Source of the DNA: Hydractinia symbiolongicarpus
Lineage: Eukaryota > Cnidaria > Hydrozoa > Anthoathecata > Hydractiniidae
DNA length: 64,000 nt
Assembly (NCBI RefSeq): GCF_029227915.1
Contig: NC_079876.1
Location: 39,787,828-39,851,827, forward strand
Direction: 5' to 3'
The position numbers were made by a program, and so were the translations under genes. The notes below the pieces were generated by a model that had not been told where the DNA came from, ran no database searches, and saw only the letters and a program-made list of their open reading frames with translations. Shown piece by piece: positions 24,599 to 37,919 of the stretch. How positions within the stretch are numbered: position 1 is the first letter of the stretch; each line of letters starts with the position of its first letter.

Positions 24599-27500
24599 TT
24601 CCCGTAAATCCCGGACTCGGCCCGTATAGTCAAAAGTAAACAAAGAAAGTACCCAGGGAGTAAACTCATTTCCCGAACGATTTTTTAAATTATTTTTTCA
24701 CCACTAAAACGCATGAGACTTGTAGTTTTTCAAAAATGTTTTCATTTTTGATGAGACGCTGAATAAAAAAAGTTTAATCGCCGGCAAACGAAAACCTGCG
24801 ATTTCCCGTAAATCCCGGACTCGGCCCGTATAGTCAAAAGTATACAAAGAAAGTACCCGGGGTGTAAACTCATTTCCCGAACGATTTTTTAAATTATTAT
24901 TTCACCACTAAAGCCCATGAGACTTGTAGTTTTTAAAAATGTTTTCATTTTTGCTGAGACGCTGAATAAAAGAAGTTTAATTGCCGGCAAACGAAAACCC
25001 GCGACTTCCCGTAAATCCCGGACTCGCCCGTATAGTCAAAAGTATACAAAGAAAGTATCTAGGGAGTAAACTCATTTCCCGAACGATTTTTTAAATTAAT
25101 TTTCACCACTAAAACGCATGAGAGTTGTAGTTTTCAGAAATGTTTTCATTTTTGATGAGACGCTTAATGAAAGTGGTTTAATCGTCGGCAAACGAAAACC
25201 CGCGATTTCCCGTAAATCCCGGGCTTGGCCCGTATAGTCGAATGTATACAAAGAAAGTACCCTGTGAGTAAACTCATTTCCAAAACGATTTTTTAAATTA
25301 TCTTTTCACCACTAAAACGCTTGAGACTTGTAGTTTTCAAAAATGTTTTCATTTTTGATGAGACCCTGAATAAAAGAAGTTTAATCGCCGGCAAACGAAA
25401 ACCCGCCATTTCCCGTAAACCCCGGACTCGGCCCGCATAGTCAAAAGTATACAAAGAAAGTACCCAGGGAGTAAACTCATTTCCCAAACGATTTTTTAAA
25501 TTATTTTTTCACCACTAAAACGCATGAGACTTGTAGTTTTCAAAAATGTTTTCATTTTTGATGAGACCCTGAATAAAAGAAGTTTAATCGCCGGCAAACG
25601 AAAACCTGCGATTTCCCGTAAATCCCGGACTCGGCCCGTATAGTCAAAAGTATACAAAGAAAGTACCCAGGGTGTAAACTCATTTCCCGAAAGATTTTTT
25701 AAATTATTATTTCACCACTAAAGCCCATGAGACTTGTAGTATTTAAAAATATTTTCATTTTTGATGAGACGCTGAATAAAAGAAGTTTAATCGTCGGCAA
25801 ACGAAAACCCGCGACTTCCCGTAAATCCCGGACTCGGCCCGTATAGTCAAAAGTAAACAAAGAAAGTACCCAGGGAGTAAACTCATTTCCGAAACGATTT
25901 TTTAAATTATTTTTTCACCACTAAAACGCATGAGACTTGTAGTTTTCAAAAATGTTTTCATTTTTGATGAGACGCTGAATAAAAAAAGTTTAATCGCCGG
26001 CAAACGAAAACCTGCGATTTCCCGTAAATCCCGGACTCGGCCCGTATAGTCAAAAGTATACAAAGAAAGTACCCGGGGTGTAAACTCATTTCCCGAACGA
26101 TTTTTTAAATTATTATTTCACCACTAAAGCCCATGAGACTTGTAGTTTTTAAAAATGTTTTCATTTTTGCTGAGACGCTGAATAAAAGAAGTTTAATTGC
26201 CGGCAAACGAAAACCTGCGATTTCCCGTAAATCCCGGACTCGGCCCGTATAGTCAAAAGTATACAAAGAAAGTACCCAGGGTGTAAACTCATTTCCCGAA
26301 AGATTTTTTAAATTATTATTTCACCACTAAAGCCCATGAGACTTGTAGTATTTAAAAATATTTTCATTTTTGATGAGACGCTGAATAAAAGAAGTTTAAT
26401 CGCCGGCAAACGAAAACCCGCGACTTCCCGTAAATCCCGGACTCGGCCCGTATAGTCAAAAGTATACAAAGAAAGTACCCGGGGTGTAAACTCATTTCCC
26501 GAACGATTTTTTAAATTATTATTTCACCACTAAAGCCCATGAGACTTGTAGTTTTTAAAAATGTTTTCATTTTTGCTGAGACGCTGAATAAAAGAAGTTT
26601 AATTGCCGGCAAACGAAAACCCGCGACTTCCCGTAAATCCCGGACTCGCCCGTATAGTCAAAAGTATACAAAAAAAGTATCTAGGGAGTAAACTCATTTC
26701 CCGAACGATTTTTTAAATTAATTTTCACCACTAAAACGCATGAGACTTGTAGTTTTCAGAAATGTTTTCATTTTTGATGAGACGCTTAATGAAAGTGGTT
26801 TAATCGCCGGCAAACGAAAACCCGCGATTTCCCGTAAATCCCGGGCTTGGCCCGTATAGTCGAATGTATACAAAGAAAGTACCATGTGAGTAAACTCATT
26901 TCCGAAACGATTTTTTCAATTATCTTTTCACCACTAAAACGTATGAGACTTGCAGTTTTCAAAAATGTTTTCATTTTTGATGAGACGCTTAATAAAAGAG
27001 GTTTAATCGCCGGCAAACGAAATCCCGTGACTTCCCGTAAATCCCGGGCTTGGCCCGTATAGTCAAAAGTATACAAAGAAAGTACCCAGAGAGTAAACTC
27101 ATTTCCCGAACGATTTTTTAAATTATTTTTTCACCACTAAAACGCAAGAGACTTGTAGTTTTCAGAATAGTTTTCATTTTTGATGAGACGCTTAATGAAA
27201 GTGGTTAAATCGCCGGCAAACGAAAACCCGCGATTTCCCGTAAATCCCGGGCTTGGCCCGTATAGTCGAATGTATACAAAGAAAGTACCCTGTGAGTAAA
27301 CTCATTTCCAAAACGATTTTTTAAATTATCTTTTCACCACTAAAACGCATGAGACTTGTAGTTTTTAAATATGTTTTCATTTTTAATGAGACGCTGAATA
27401 AAGGAAGTTTAATCGCCGGCAAACGAAAACCCGCCATTTCTCGTAAACCCCGGACTCGGCTCGTATAATCAAAAGTATACAAAGAAAGTACCCAGGGAGT

Positions 27501-28859
27501 AAACTCATTTCCCGAACGATTTTTTAAATTATTTTTTCACCACTAAAACGCATGAGACTTGTAGTTTTCAAAAATGTTTTCATTTTTGATGAGACGCTTA
27601 ATGAAAGAGGTTTAATCGCCGGCAAACGAAAACCCGCGATTTCCCGTAAATCCCGGACTCGGCCCGTATAGTCAAAAGTATACAAAGAAAGTACCCAGGG
27701 AGTAAACTCATTTCCCGAACGATTTTTTAAATTTAATTTTTCACCACTAAAACGCATAAGACTTGTAGTTTTCGAAAATGTTTTCATTTTTGATGAGACG
27801 CTGAATAAAAGAAGTTTAATTGCCGGCAAACGAAAACCCGCGATTTCCCGTAAATCCCGGGCTTGGGCCGTATAGTCAAAAGTATACAAAGATAGTACCC
27901 AGGGAGTAAACTAATTTCCCAAACGATTTTTTAAATTATTATTCCACCACTTACGCCCATGAGACTTGTAGTTTTTAAAAATGTTTTCATTTTTGATGAG
28001 ACGCTGAATAAAAGAAGTTTAATCGCCGGCAAACGAAAACCCGCAATTTCCCGTAAATCCCGGACTCGGCCCGTATAGTCAAAAGTATACAAAGAAAGTA
28101 CCCAGGGAGTAAACTCATTTCCCGAACGATTTTTTAAATTATTTTTTCACCACTAAAACGCAAGAGACTTGTAGTTTTCAGAAATGTTTTCATTTTTGAT
28201 GAGACGCTTAATGAAAGTGGTTAAATCGCCGGGAAACGAAAACCCGCGATTTCCCGTAAATCCCGGGCTTGGCCCGTATAGTCGAATGTATACAAAGAAA
28301 TTACCCTGTGAGTAAACTCATTTCCAAAACGATTTTTTAAATTATCTTTTCACCACTAAAACGCATGAGACTTGTAGTTTTCAAAAATGTCTTCATTTTT
28401 AATGAGACGCTGATTAAAGGAAGTTTAATCGCCGGCAAACGAAAACCCGCCATTTCCCGTAAACCCCGGACTCGGCCCGTATAATCAAAAGTATACAAAG
28501 AAAGTACCCAGGGAGTAAACTCATTTCCCGAACGATTTTTTAAATTATTTTTTCACCACTAAAACGCATGAGACTTGTAGTTTTCAAAAATGTTTTCATT
28601 TTTGATAAGACGCTGAATGAAAGAAGTTTAATCGCCGGCAAACGAAAACCTGCGATTTCACGTAAATCCCGGACTCGGCCCGTATAGTCAAAAGTATACA
28701 AAGAAAGTACCCAGGGTGTAAACTCATTTCCCGAACGGATTTTTAAATTATTTTTTCACCACTAAAGGCCATGAGACTTGTAGTTTTTAAAAATGTTTTA
28801 GTTTTTGATGAGACGCTGAATAAAAGAAGTTTAATCGCCGGCAAACGAAAACCCGCGTC
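24599..28859 (+). repeat. 21-monomer HOR (4,261 bp), copy 1
   Basis: This 21-monomer block is followed directly by a second, almost identical copy. Marker variants inside include TTTGCTGAGACG, the core loss GACTCGCCCG, CAGAATAGTTTTC (about 27,170), a GTCTTCATTTTTAATG copy (about 28,390) and a GTTTTAGTTTTTGATG copy (about 28,795). The first difference upstream of the duplicated tract is the dinucleotide just before 24,599 (GCGACTTCC versus GCGTCTTCC at 28,857). Confidence 0.88.
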
Positions 28860-31800
28860 TTCCCGTAAATCCCGGACTCGGCCCGTATAGTCAAAAGTAA
28901 ACAAAGAAAGTACCCAGGGAGTAAACTCATTTCCCGAACGATTTTTTAAATTATTTTTTCACCACTAAAACGCATGAGACTTGTAGTTTTTCAAAAATGT
29001 TTTCATTTTTGATGAGACGCTGAATAAAAAAAGTTTAATCGCCGGCAAACGAAAACCTGCGATTTCCCGTAAATCCCGGACTCGGCCCGTATAGTCAAAA
29101 GTATACAAAGAAAGTACCCGGGGTGTAAACTCATTTCCCGAACGATTTTTTAAATTATTATTTCACCACTAAAGCCCATGAGACTTGTAGTTTTTAAAAA
29201 TGTTTTCATTTTTGCTGAGACGCTGAATAAAAGAAGTTTAATTGCCGGCAAACGAAAACCCGCGACTTCCCGTAAATCCCGGACTCGCCCGTATAGTCAA
29301 AAGTATACAAAGAAAGTATCTAGGGAGTAAACTCATTTCCCGAACGATTTTTTAAATTAATTTTCACCACTAAAACGCATGAGACTTGTAGTTTTCAGAA
29401 ATGTTTTCATTTTTGATGAGACGCTTAATGAAAGTGGTTTAATCGTCGGCAAACGAAAACCCGCGATTTCCCGTAAATCCCGGGCTTGGCCCGTATAGTC
29501 GAATGTATACAAAGAAAGTACCCTGTGAGTAAACTCATTTCCAAAACGATTTTTTAAATTATCTTTTCACCACTAAAACGCTTGAGACTTGTAGTTTTCA
29601 AAAATGTTTTCATTTTTGATGAGACCCTGAATAAAAGAAGTTTAATCGCCGGCAAACGAAAACCCGCCATTTCCCGTAAACCCCGGACTCGGCCCGCATA
29701 GTCAAAAGTATACAAAGAAAGTACCCAGGGAGTAAACTCATTTCCCAAACGATTTTTTAAATTATTTTTTCACCACTAAAACGCATGAGACTTGTAGTTT
29801 TCAAAAATGTTTTCATTTTTGATGAGACCCTGAATAAAAGAAGTTTAATCGCCGGCAAACGAAAACCTGCGATTTCCCGTAAATCCCGGACTCGGCCCGT
29901 ATAGTCAAAAGTATACAAAGAAAGTACCCAGGGTGTAAACTCATTTCCCGAAAGATTTTTTAAATTATTATTTCACCACTAAAGCCCATGAGACTTGTAG
30001 TATTTAAAAATATTTTCATTTTTGATGAGACGCTGAATAAAAGAAGTTTAATCGCCGGCAAACGAAAACCCGCGACTTCCCGTAAATCCCGGACTCGGCC
30101 CGTATAGTCAAAAGTAAACAAAGAAAGTACCCAGGGAGTAAACTCATTTCCGAAACGATTTTTTAAATTATTTTTTCACCACTAAAACGCATGAGACTTG
30201 TAGTTTTCAAAAATGTTTTCATTTTTGATGAGACGCTGAATAAAAAAAGTTTAATCGCCGGCAAACGAAAACCTGCGATTTCCCGTAAATCCCGGACTCG
30301 GCCCGTATAGTCAAAAGTATACAAAGAAAGTACCCGGGGTGTAAACTCATTTCCCGAACGATTTTTTAAATTATTATTTCACCACTAAAGCCCATGAGAC
30401 TTGTAGTTTTTAAAAATGTTTTCATTTTTGCTGAGACGCTGAATAAAAGAAGTTTAATTGCCGGCAAACGAAAACCTGCGATTTCCCGTAAATCCCGGAC
30501 TCGGCCCGTATAGTCAAAAGTATACAAAGAAAGTACCCAGGGTGTAAACTCATTTCCCGAAAGATTTTTTAAATTATTATTTCACCACTAAAGCCCATGA
30601 GACTTGTAGTATTTAAAAATATTTTCATTTTTGATGAGACGCTGAATAAAAGAAGTTTAATCGCCGGCAAACGAAAACCCGCGACTTCCCGTAAATCCCG
30701 GACTCGGCCCGTATAGTCAAAAGTATACAAAGAAAGTACCCGGGGTGTAAACTCATTTCCCGAACGATTTTTTAAATTATTATTTCACCACTAAAGCCCA
30801 TGAGACTTGTAGTTTTTAAAAATGTTTTCATTTTTGCTGAGACGCTGAATAAAAGAAGTTTAATTGCCGGCAAACGAAAACCCGCGACTTCCCGTAAATC
30901 CCGGACTCGCCCGTATAGTCAAAAGTATACAAAAAAAGTATCTAGGGAGTAAACTCATTTCCCGAACGATTTTTTAAATTAATTTTCACCACTAAAACGC
31001 ATGAGACTTGTAGTTTTCAGAAATGTTTTCATTTTTGATGAGACGCTTAATGAAAGTGGTTTAATCGCCGGCAAACGAAAACCCGCGATTTCCCGTAAAT
31101 CCCGGGCTTGGCCCGTATAGTCGAATGTATACAAAGAAAGTACCATGTGAGTAAACTCATTTCCGAAACGATTTTTTCAATTATCTTTTCACCACTAAAA
31201 CGTATGAGACTTGCAGTTTTCAAAAATGTTTTCATTTTTGATGAGACGCTTAATAAAAGAGGTTTAATCGCCGGCAAACGAAATCCCGTGACTTCCCGTA
31301 AATCCCGGGCTTGGCCCGTATAGTCAAAAGTATACAAAGAAAGTACCCAGAGAGTAAACTCATTTCCCGAACGATTTTTTAAATTATTTTTTCACCACTA
31401 AAACGCAAGAGACTTGTAGTTTTCAGAATAGTTTTCATTTTTGATGAGACGCTTAATGAAAGTGGTTAAATCGCCGGCAAACGAAAACCCGCGATTTCCC
31501 GTAAATCCCGGGCTTGGCCCGTATAGTCGAATGTATACAAAGAAAGTACCCTGTGAGTAAACTCATTTCCAAAACGATTTTTTAAATTATCTTTTCACCA
31601 CTAAAACGCATGAGACTTGTAGTTTTTAAATATGTTTTCATTTTTAATGAGACGCTGAATAAAGGAAGTTTAATCGCCGGCAAACGAAAACCCGCCATTT
31701 CTCGTAAACCCCGGACTCGGCTCGTATAATCAAAAGTATACAAAGAAAGTACCCAGGGAGTAAACTCATTTCCCGAACGATTTTTTAAATTATTTTTTCA

Positions 31801-33246
31801 CCACTAAAACGCATGAGACTTGTAGTTTTCAAAAATGTTTTCATTTTTGATGAGACGCTTAATGAAAGAGGTTTAATCGCCGGCAAACGAAAACCCGCGA
31901 TTTCCCGTAAATCCCGGACTCGGCCCGTATAGTCAAAAGTATACAAAGAAAGTACCCAGGGAGTAAACTCATTTCCCGAACGATTTTTTAAATTTAATTT
32001 TTCACCACTAAAACGCATAAGACTTGTAGTTTTCGAAAATGTTTTCATTTTTGATGAGACGCTGAATAAAAGAAGTTTAATTGCCGGCAAACGAAAACCC
32101 GCGATTTCCCGTAAATCCCGGGCTTGGGCCGTATAGTCAAAAGTATACAAAGATAGTACCCAGGGAGTAAACTAATTTCCCAAACGATTTTTTAAATTAT
32201 TATTCCACCACTTACGCCCATGAGACTTGTAGTTTTTAAAAATGTTTTCATTTTTGATGAGACGCTGAATAAAAGAAGTTTAATCGCCGGCAAACGAAAA
32301 CCCGCAATTTCCCGTAAATCCCGGACTCGGCCCGTATAGTCAAAAGTATACAAAGAAAGTACCCAGGGAGTAAACTCATTTCCCGAACGATTTTTTAAAT
32401 TATTTTTTCACCACTAAAACGCAAGAGACTTGTAGTTTTCAGAAATGTTTTCATTTTTGATGAGACGCTTAATGAAAGTGGTTAAATCGCCGGGAAACGA
32501 AAACCCGCGATTTCCCGTAAATCCCGGGCTTGGCCCGTATAGTCGAATGTATACAAAGAAATTACCCTGTGAGTAAACTCATTTCCAAAACGATTTTTTA
32601 AATTATCTTTTCACCACTAAAACGCATGAGACTTGTAGTTTTCAAAAATGTCTTCATTTTTAATGAGACGCTGATTAAAGGAAGTTTAATCGCCGGCAAA
32701 CGAAAACCCGCCATTTCCCGTAAACCCCGGACTCGGCCCGTATAATCAAAAGTATACAAAGAAAGTACCCAGGGAGTAAACTCATTTCCCGAACGATTTT
32801 TTAAATTATTTTTTCACCACTAAAACGCATGAGACTTGTAGTTTTCAAAAATGTTTTCATTTTTGATAAGACGCTGAATGAAAGAAGTTTAATCGCCGGC
32901 AAACGAAAACCTGCGATTTCACGTAAATCCCGGACTCGGCCCGTATAGTCAAAAGTATACAAAGAAAGTACCCAGGGTGTAAACTCATTTCCCGAACGGA
33001 TTTTTAAATTATTTTTTCACCACTAAAGGCCATGAGACTTGTAGTTTTTAAAAATGTTTTAGTTTTTGATGAGACGCTGAATAAAAGAAGTTTAATCGCC
33101 GGCAAACGAAAACCCGCGTCTTCCCGTAAATCCCGGACTCGGCCCGTATAGTCAAAAGTAAACAAAGAAAGTACCCAGGGAGTAAACTCATTTCCCGAAC
33201 GATTTTTTAAATTATTTTTTCACCACTAAAACGCATGAGACTTGTA
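28860..33246 (+). repeat. 21-monomer HOR (4,261 bp), copy 2 plus 126-bp overlap
   Basis: It is collinear with 24,599-28,985 at a constant offset of 4,261 bp. I noticed only two substitutions (25,124 G versus 29,385 C; 25,794 T versus 30,055 C), so identity is above 99.9% if I missed few others. Matching stops about 33,246, where copy 1 has TTTTTCAAAAATG and this copy has TTTTTAAAAATG. The constant offset without indels marks this as the youngest large duplication in the window. Confidence 0.88.
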
Positions 33247-34290
33247 GTTTTTAAAAATGTTTTTATTTTTGATGAGACGCTGAATAAAAGAAGTTTAATT
33301 GTCGGCAAACGAAAACCCGCCATTTCCCGTAAACCCCGGACTCGGCCGTATAATCAAAAGTATACAAAGAAAGTACCCAGGGAGATAACTCATTTCCCGA
33401 ACGATTTTTTAAATTATTTTTCCACCACTAAAACGCATGAGACTTGTAATTTTCAAAAATGTTTTCAATTTTGATGAGACGCTTAATGAAAGTGGTTTAA
33501 TCGCCGGCAAACGAAAACCCGCCATTTCCCGTAAACCCCGGACTCGGCCCGTATAATCAAAAGTATACAAAGAAAGTACCCAGGGAGTAAACTCATTTCC
33601 CGAACGATTTTTTAAATTATTTTTTCACCACTAAAACGCATGAGACTTGTAGTTTTCAAAAATGTTTTCATTTTTGATAAGACGCTGAATGAAAGAAGTT
33701 TAATCGCCGGCAAACGAAAACCTGCGATTTCACGTAAATCCCGGACTCGGCCCGTATAGTCAAAAGTATACAAAGAAAGTACCCAGGGTGTAAACTCATT
33801 TCCCGAACGGATTTTTAAATTATTTTTTCACCACTAAAGGCCATGAGACTTGTAGTTTTTAAAAATGTTTTAGTTTTTGATGAGACGCTGAATAAAAGAA
33901 GTTTAATCGCCGGCAAACGAAAACCCGCGTCTTCCCGTAAATCCCGGACTCGGCCCGTATAGTCAAAAGTAAACAAAGAAAGTACCCAGGGAGTAAACTC
34001 ATTTCCCGAACGATTTTTTAAATTATTTTTTCACCACTAAAACGCATGAGACTTGTAGTTTTTAAAAATGTTTTTATTTTTGATGAGACGCTGAATAAAA
34101 GAAGTTTAATTGTCGGCAAACGAAAACCCGCCATTTCCCGTAAACCCCGGACTCGGCCGTATAATCAAAAGTATACAAAGAAAGTACCCAGGGAGATAAC
34201 TCATTTCCCGAACGATTTTTTAAATTATTTTTCCACCACTAAAACGCATGAGACTTGTAATTTTCAAAAATGTTTTCAATTTTGATGAGA
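32669..34290 (+). repeat. 4-mer tandem duplication (811 bp x 2)
   Basis: Units 32,669-33,479 and 33,480-34,290 share the same four-monomer order: a CCGCCATTTCC copy, a GATAAGACGCTGAATG copy with ATTTCACGTAAATCC, a GTTTTAGTTTTTG copy with GCGTCTTCCC, and a TTGTCGGCAAACG copy with GGCCGTATAATC and GGGAGATAACTC. Only the heads differ (CTGATTAAAGG versus CTTAATGAAAGTGG). The first unit overlaps the end of the 21-mer copy 2, so this duplication came after, or captured, that boundary. Confidence 0.82.
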
Positions 34291-35693
34291 CGCTTAATGA
34301 AAGTGGTTTAATCGCCGGCAAACGAAAACCCGCGATTTCCCGTAAATCCCGGACTTGGCCGTATAGTCGAATGTATACAAAGAAAGTACCCTGTGAGTAA
34401 ACTCATTTCCAAAACGATTTTTTAAATTATTTTTTCACCACTAAAACGCATGAGACTTGTAGTTTTCAAAAATGTTTTCATTTTTGATAAGACGCTGAAT
34501 GAAAGAAGTTTAATCGCCGGCAAACGAAAACCTGCGATTTCCCGTAAATCCCGGACTCGGCCCGTATAGTCAAAAGTATACAAAGAAAGTACCCAGGGTG
34601 TAAACTCATTTCCCGAACGGATTTTTAAATTATTTTTTCACCACTAAAACGCATGAGACTTGTAGTTTTCGATTGATGAGATGCTGAATAAAAGAAGTTT
34701 AATCGCCGGCAAACGAAAACCCGCCATTTCCCGTAAACCCCCGACTCGGCCCGTATAGTCAAAAGTATACAAAGAAAGTACCCAGGGTGTAAACTCATTT
34801 CCAGAACGATTTTTTAAATTATTTTTTCACCACTAAAACCCATGAGACTTGTAGTTTTTAAAAATGTTTTCATTTTTGATGAGACGCTGAATAAAAGAAG
34901 TTTAATCGCCGGCAAACGAAAACTTACGATTTCCCGTAAATCCCGGACTCGGCCCGTATAGTCAAAAGTATACAAAGAAAGTACCCAGGATGTAAACTCA
35001 TTTCCCGAACGATTTTTTAAATTATTATTTCACCACTAAAGGCCATGAGACTTGTAGTTTTTAAAAATGTTTTAGTTTTTGATGAGACGCTGAATAAAAG
35101 AAGTTTAATCGCTGGCAAACGAAAACCCGCGTCTTCCCGTAAATCCCGGACTCGGCCCGTATAGTCAAAAGTAAACAAAGAAAGTACCCAGGGAGTAAAC
35201 TCATTTCCCGAACGATTTTTTAAATTATTTTTTCACCACTAAAACGCATGAGACTTGTAGTTTTTAAAAATGTTTTCATTTTTGATGAGACGCTGAATAA
35301 AAGAAGTTTAATTGTCGGCAAACGAAAACCCGCCATTTCCCGTAAACCCCGGACTCGGCCGTATAATCAAAAGTATACAAAGAAAGTACCCAGGGAGATA
35401 ACTCATTTCCCGAACGATTTTTTAAATTATTTTTCCACCACTAAAACGCATGAGACTTGTAATTTTCAAAAATGTTTTCAATTTTGATGAGACGCTTAAT
35501 GAAAGTGGTTTAATCGCCGGCAAACGAAAACCCGCGATTTCCCGTAAATCCCGGATTGGCCGTATAGTCGAATGTATACAAAGAAAGTACCCTGTGAGTA
35601 AACTCATTTCCAAAACGATTTTTTAAATTATCTTTTCAGCACTAAAACGCATGAGACTTGTAGTTTTCAAAAATGTTTTTATTTTTGATGAGA
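34291..35693 (+). repeat. Irregular monomers, including one with a 14-bp deletion
   Basis: About seven monomers. The last three (about 35,060-35,690) repeat the GTTTTAGTTTTTG and TTGTCGGCAAACG types of the 811-bp unit. One monomer near 34,665 has lost the dyad (listed separately). The class B copies here have lost one C of the GGCCCG core, giving TTGGCCGTATAG. No gene seen. Confidence 0.75.
34661..34690 (+). other. Monomer lacking the conserved dyad
   Basis: The normal 18 bases between GTTTTC and GATGAGA (the AAAAATG-TTTT-CATTTTT core) are replaced by four, reading GTTTTCGATTGATGAG. This is a net loss of 14 bp and removes both arms of the inverted repeat. Deletion across a hairpin is what replication slippage at a palindrome would produce; that origin is inference. 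Confidence 0.85.
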
Positions 35694-37919
35694 CACTGGA
35701 TAAAAGAAGTTTAATCGCCGGCAAACGAAAACACGCCATTTCCTGTAAATCCCGGGCTTGGCCCGCATAGTCAAAAGTATACAAGGAAAGTACCCAGGGA
35801 GTAAACTCATTTCCCGAACGATTTTTTATATTATTTTTTCACCACTAAAACGCATGAGACTTGTAGTTTTCAAAAATGTTTTCATTTTTGATGAGACGCT
35901 GAATAAAAGAAGTTTAATGCCGGCAAACGAAAACCCGCCATTTCTTGTAAACCCTGGACTCGGCATGTATAATTAAAAGTATACAAAGAAAGTACCCAGG
36001 GAGTAAACTCATTTCGCGAACGATTTTTTAAATTATATTTTCACCACTAAAACGCATGAGACTTGTAGTTTTCAAAAATGTTTTCATTTTTGATGAGACG
36101 CTGAATAAAAGAAGTTTAATCGCCGGCAAACGAAAACCTGCGATTTCCCGTAAATCCCGGACTCGACCCGTATAGTCAAAAGTATACAAAGATAGTACCC
36201 AGGGTGTAAACTCATTTCCAGAACGATTTTTTAAATTATTATTTCATCACTAAAGCCCATGAGACTTGTAGTTTTCAAAAATGTTTTCATTTTTGATGAG
36301 ACACTGGATAAAAGAAGTTCAATCGCCGGCAAAAGAAAACACGCCATTTCCCGTAAATCCCGGGCTTGGCCCGCATAGTCAAAAGTATACAATAAAAGTA
36401 CCCAGGGAGTAAACTCATTTCCCGAACGATTTTTTATATTATTTTTTCACCACTAAAACGCATGAGACTTGTAGTTTTCAAAAATGTTTTCATTTTTGAT
36501 GAGACGCTGAATAAAAAAAGTTTAATGCTGGCAAACGAAAACCCGCCATTTCCCGTAAACCCTGGACTCGGACCATATAATTAAAAGTATACAAAGAAAG
36601 TACCCAGGGAGTAAACTCATTTCCCGAACGATTTTTTAAATTATATTTTCACCACTAAAACGCATGAGACTTGTAGTTTTCAAAAATGTTTCCATTTTTG
36701 ATGAGACGCTGAATAAAAGAAGTTTAATCGCCGGCAAACGAAAACCTGCGATTTCCCGTAAATCCCGGACTCGACCCATATAGTCAAAAGTATACAAAGA
36801 TAGTACCCAGGGTGTAAACTCATTTCCAGAACGATTTTTTAAATTATTATTTCACCACTAAACACCATGAGACTTGTAGTTTTCAAAAATGTTTTCATTT
36901 TTGATGAGACACTGGATAAAAGAAGTTTAATCGCCGGCAAACAAAAACACGCCATTTCCCGTAAATCCCGGGCTTGGCCCGCATAGTCAAAAGTATACAA
37001 GAAAAGTACCCAGGGAGTAAACTCATTTCCCGGACGATTTTTTATATTATTTTTTCACCACTAAAACGCATGAGACTTGTAGTTTTCAAAAATGTTTTCA
37101 TTTTATGAGACGTTGAATAAAAAAAGTTTAATCGCCGGCAAACGAAAACCTGCGATTTCCCGTAAATCCCGGACTCGACCCATATAGTCAAAAGTATACA
37201 AAGATAGTACCCAGGGTGTAAACTCATTTCCAGAACGATTTTTTAAATTATTATTTCACCACTAAACACCATGAGACTTGTAGTTTTCAAAAATGTTTTC
37301 ATTTTTGATGAGACACTGGATAAAAGAAGTTTAATCGCCGGCAAACAAAAACACGCCATTTCCCGTAAATCCCGGGCTTGGCCCGCATAGTCAAAAGTAT
37401 ACAAGAAAAGTACCCAGGGAGTAAACTCATTTCCCGGACGATTTTTTATATTATTTTTTCACCACTAAAACGCATGAGACTTGTAGTTTTCAAAAATGTT
37501 TTCATTTTATGAGACGTTGAATAAAAAAAGTTTAATGCCGGCAAACGAAAACCCGCCATTTCCCGTAAACCCTGGACTCGGACCATATAATTAAAAGTAT
37601 ACAAAGAAAGTACCCAGGGAGTAAACTCATTTCCCGAACGATTTTTTAAATTATATTTTCTCCACTTAAACGCATGAGACTTGTAGTTTTCAAAAATGTT
37701 TTCATTTTTGATGAGACGCTGAATAAAAGAAGTTTAATCGCCGGCAAACGAAAACCTGCGATTTCCCGTAAATCCCGGACTCGACCCGTATAGTCAAAAG
37801 TATACAAAGATAGTACCCAGGGTGTAAACTCATTTCCAGAACGATTTTTTAAATTATTATTTCACCACTAAAGCCCATGAGACTTGTAGTTTTTAAAAAT
37901 GTTTTCATTTTTGATGAGA
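35694..37919 (+). repeat. 3-mer and 2-mer units with CACTGGAT heads
   Basis: The rare head CACTGGATAAAAGAAG occurs at 35,694, 36,302, 36,910 and 37,314. The first two intervals are 608 bp (3 monomers), the third 404 bp (2 monomers) and the last about 606 bp to the next ordinary head. The units combine a copy with AAACACGCCATTTCC and CCGCATAGTC, a copy with a lost base giving TTTAATGCCGGC or TTTAATGCTGGC, and a copy with ACTCGACCCG. The later ones also share CATTTTATGAGACGTTG. Confidence 0.78.
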
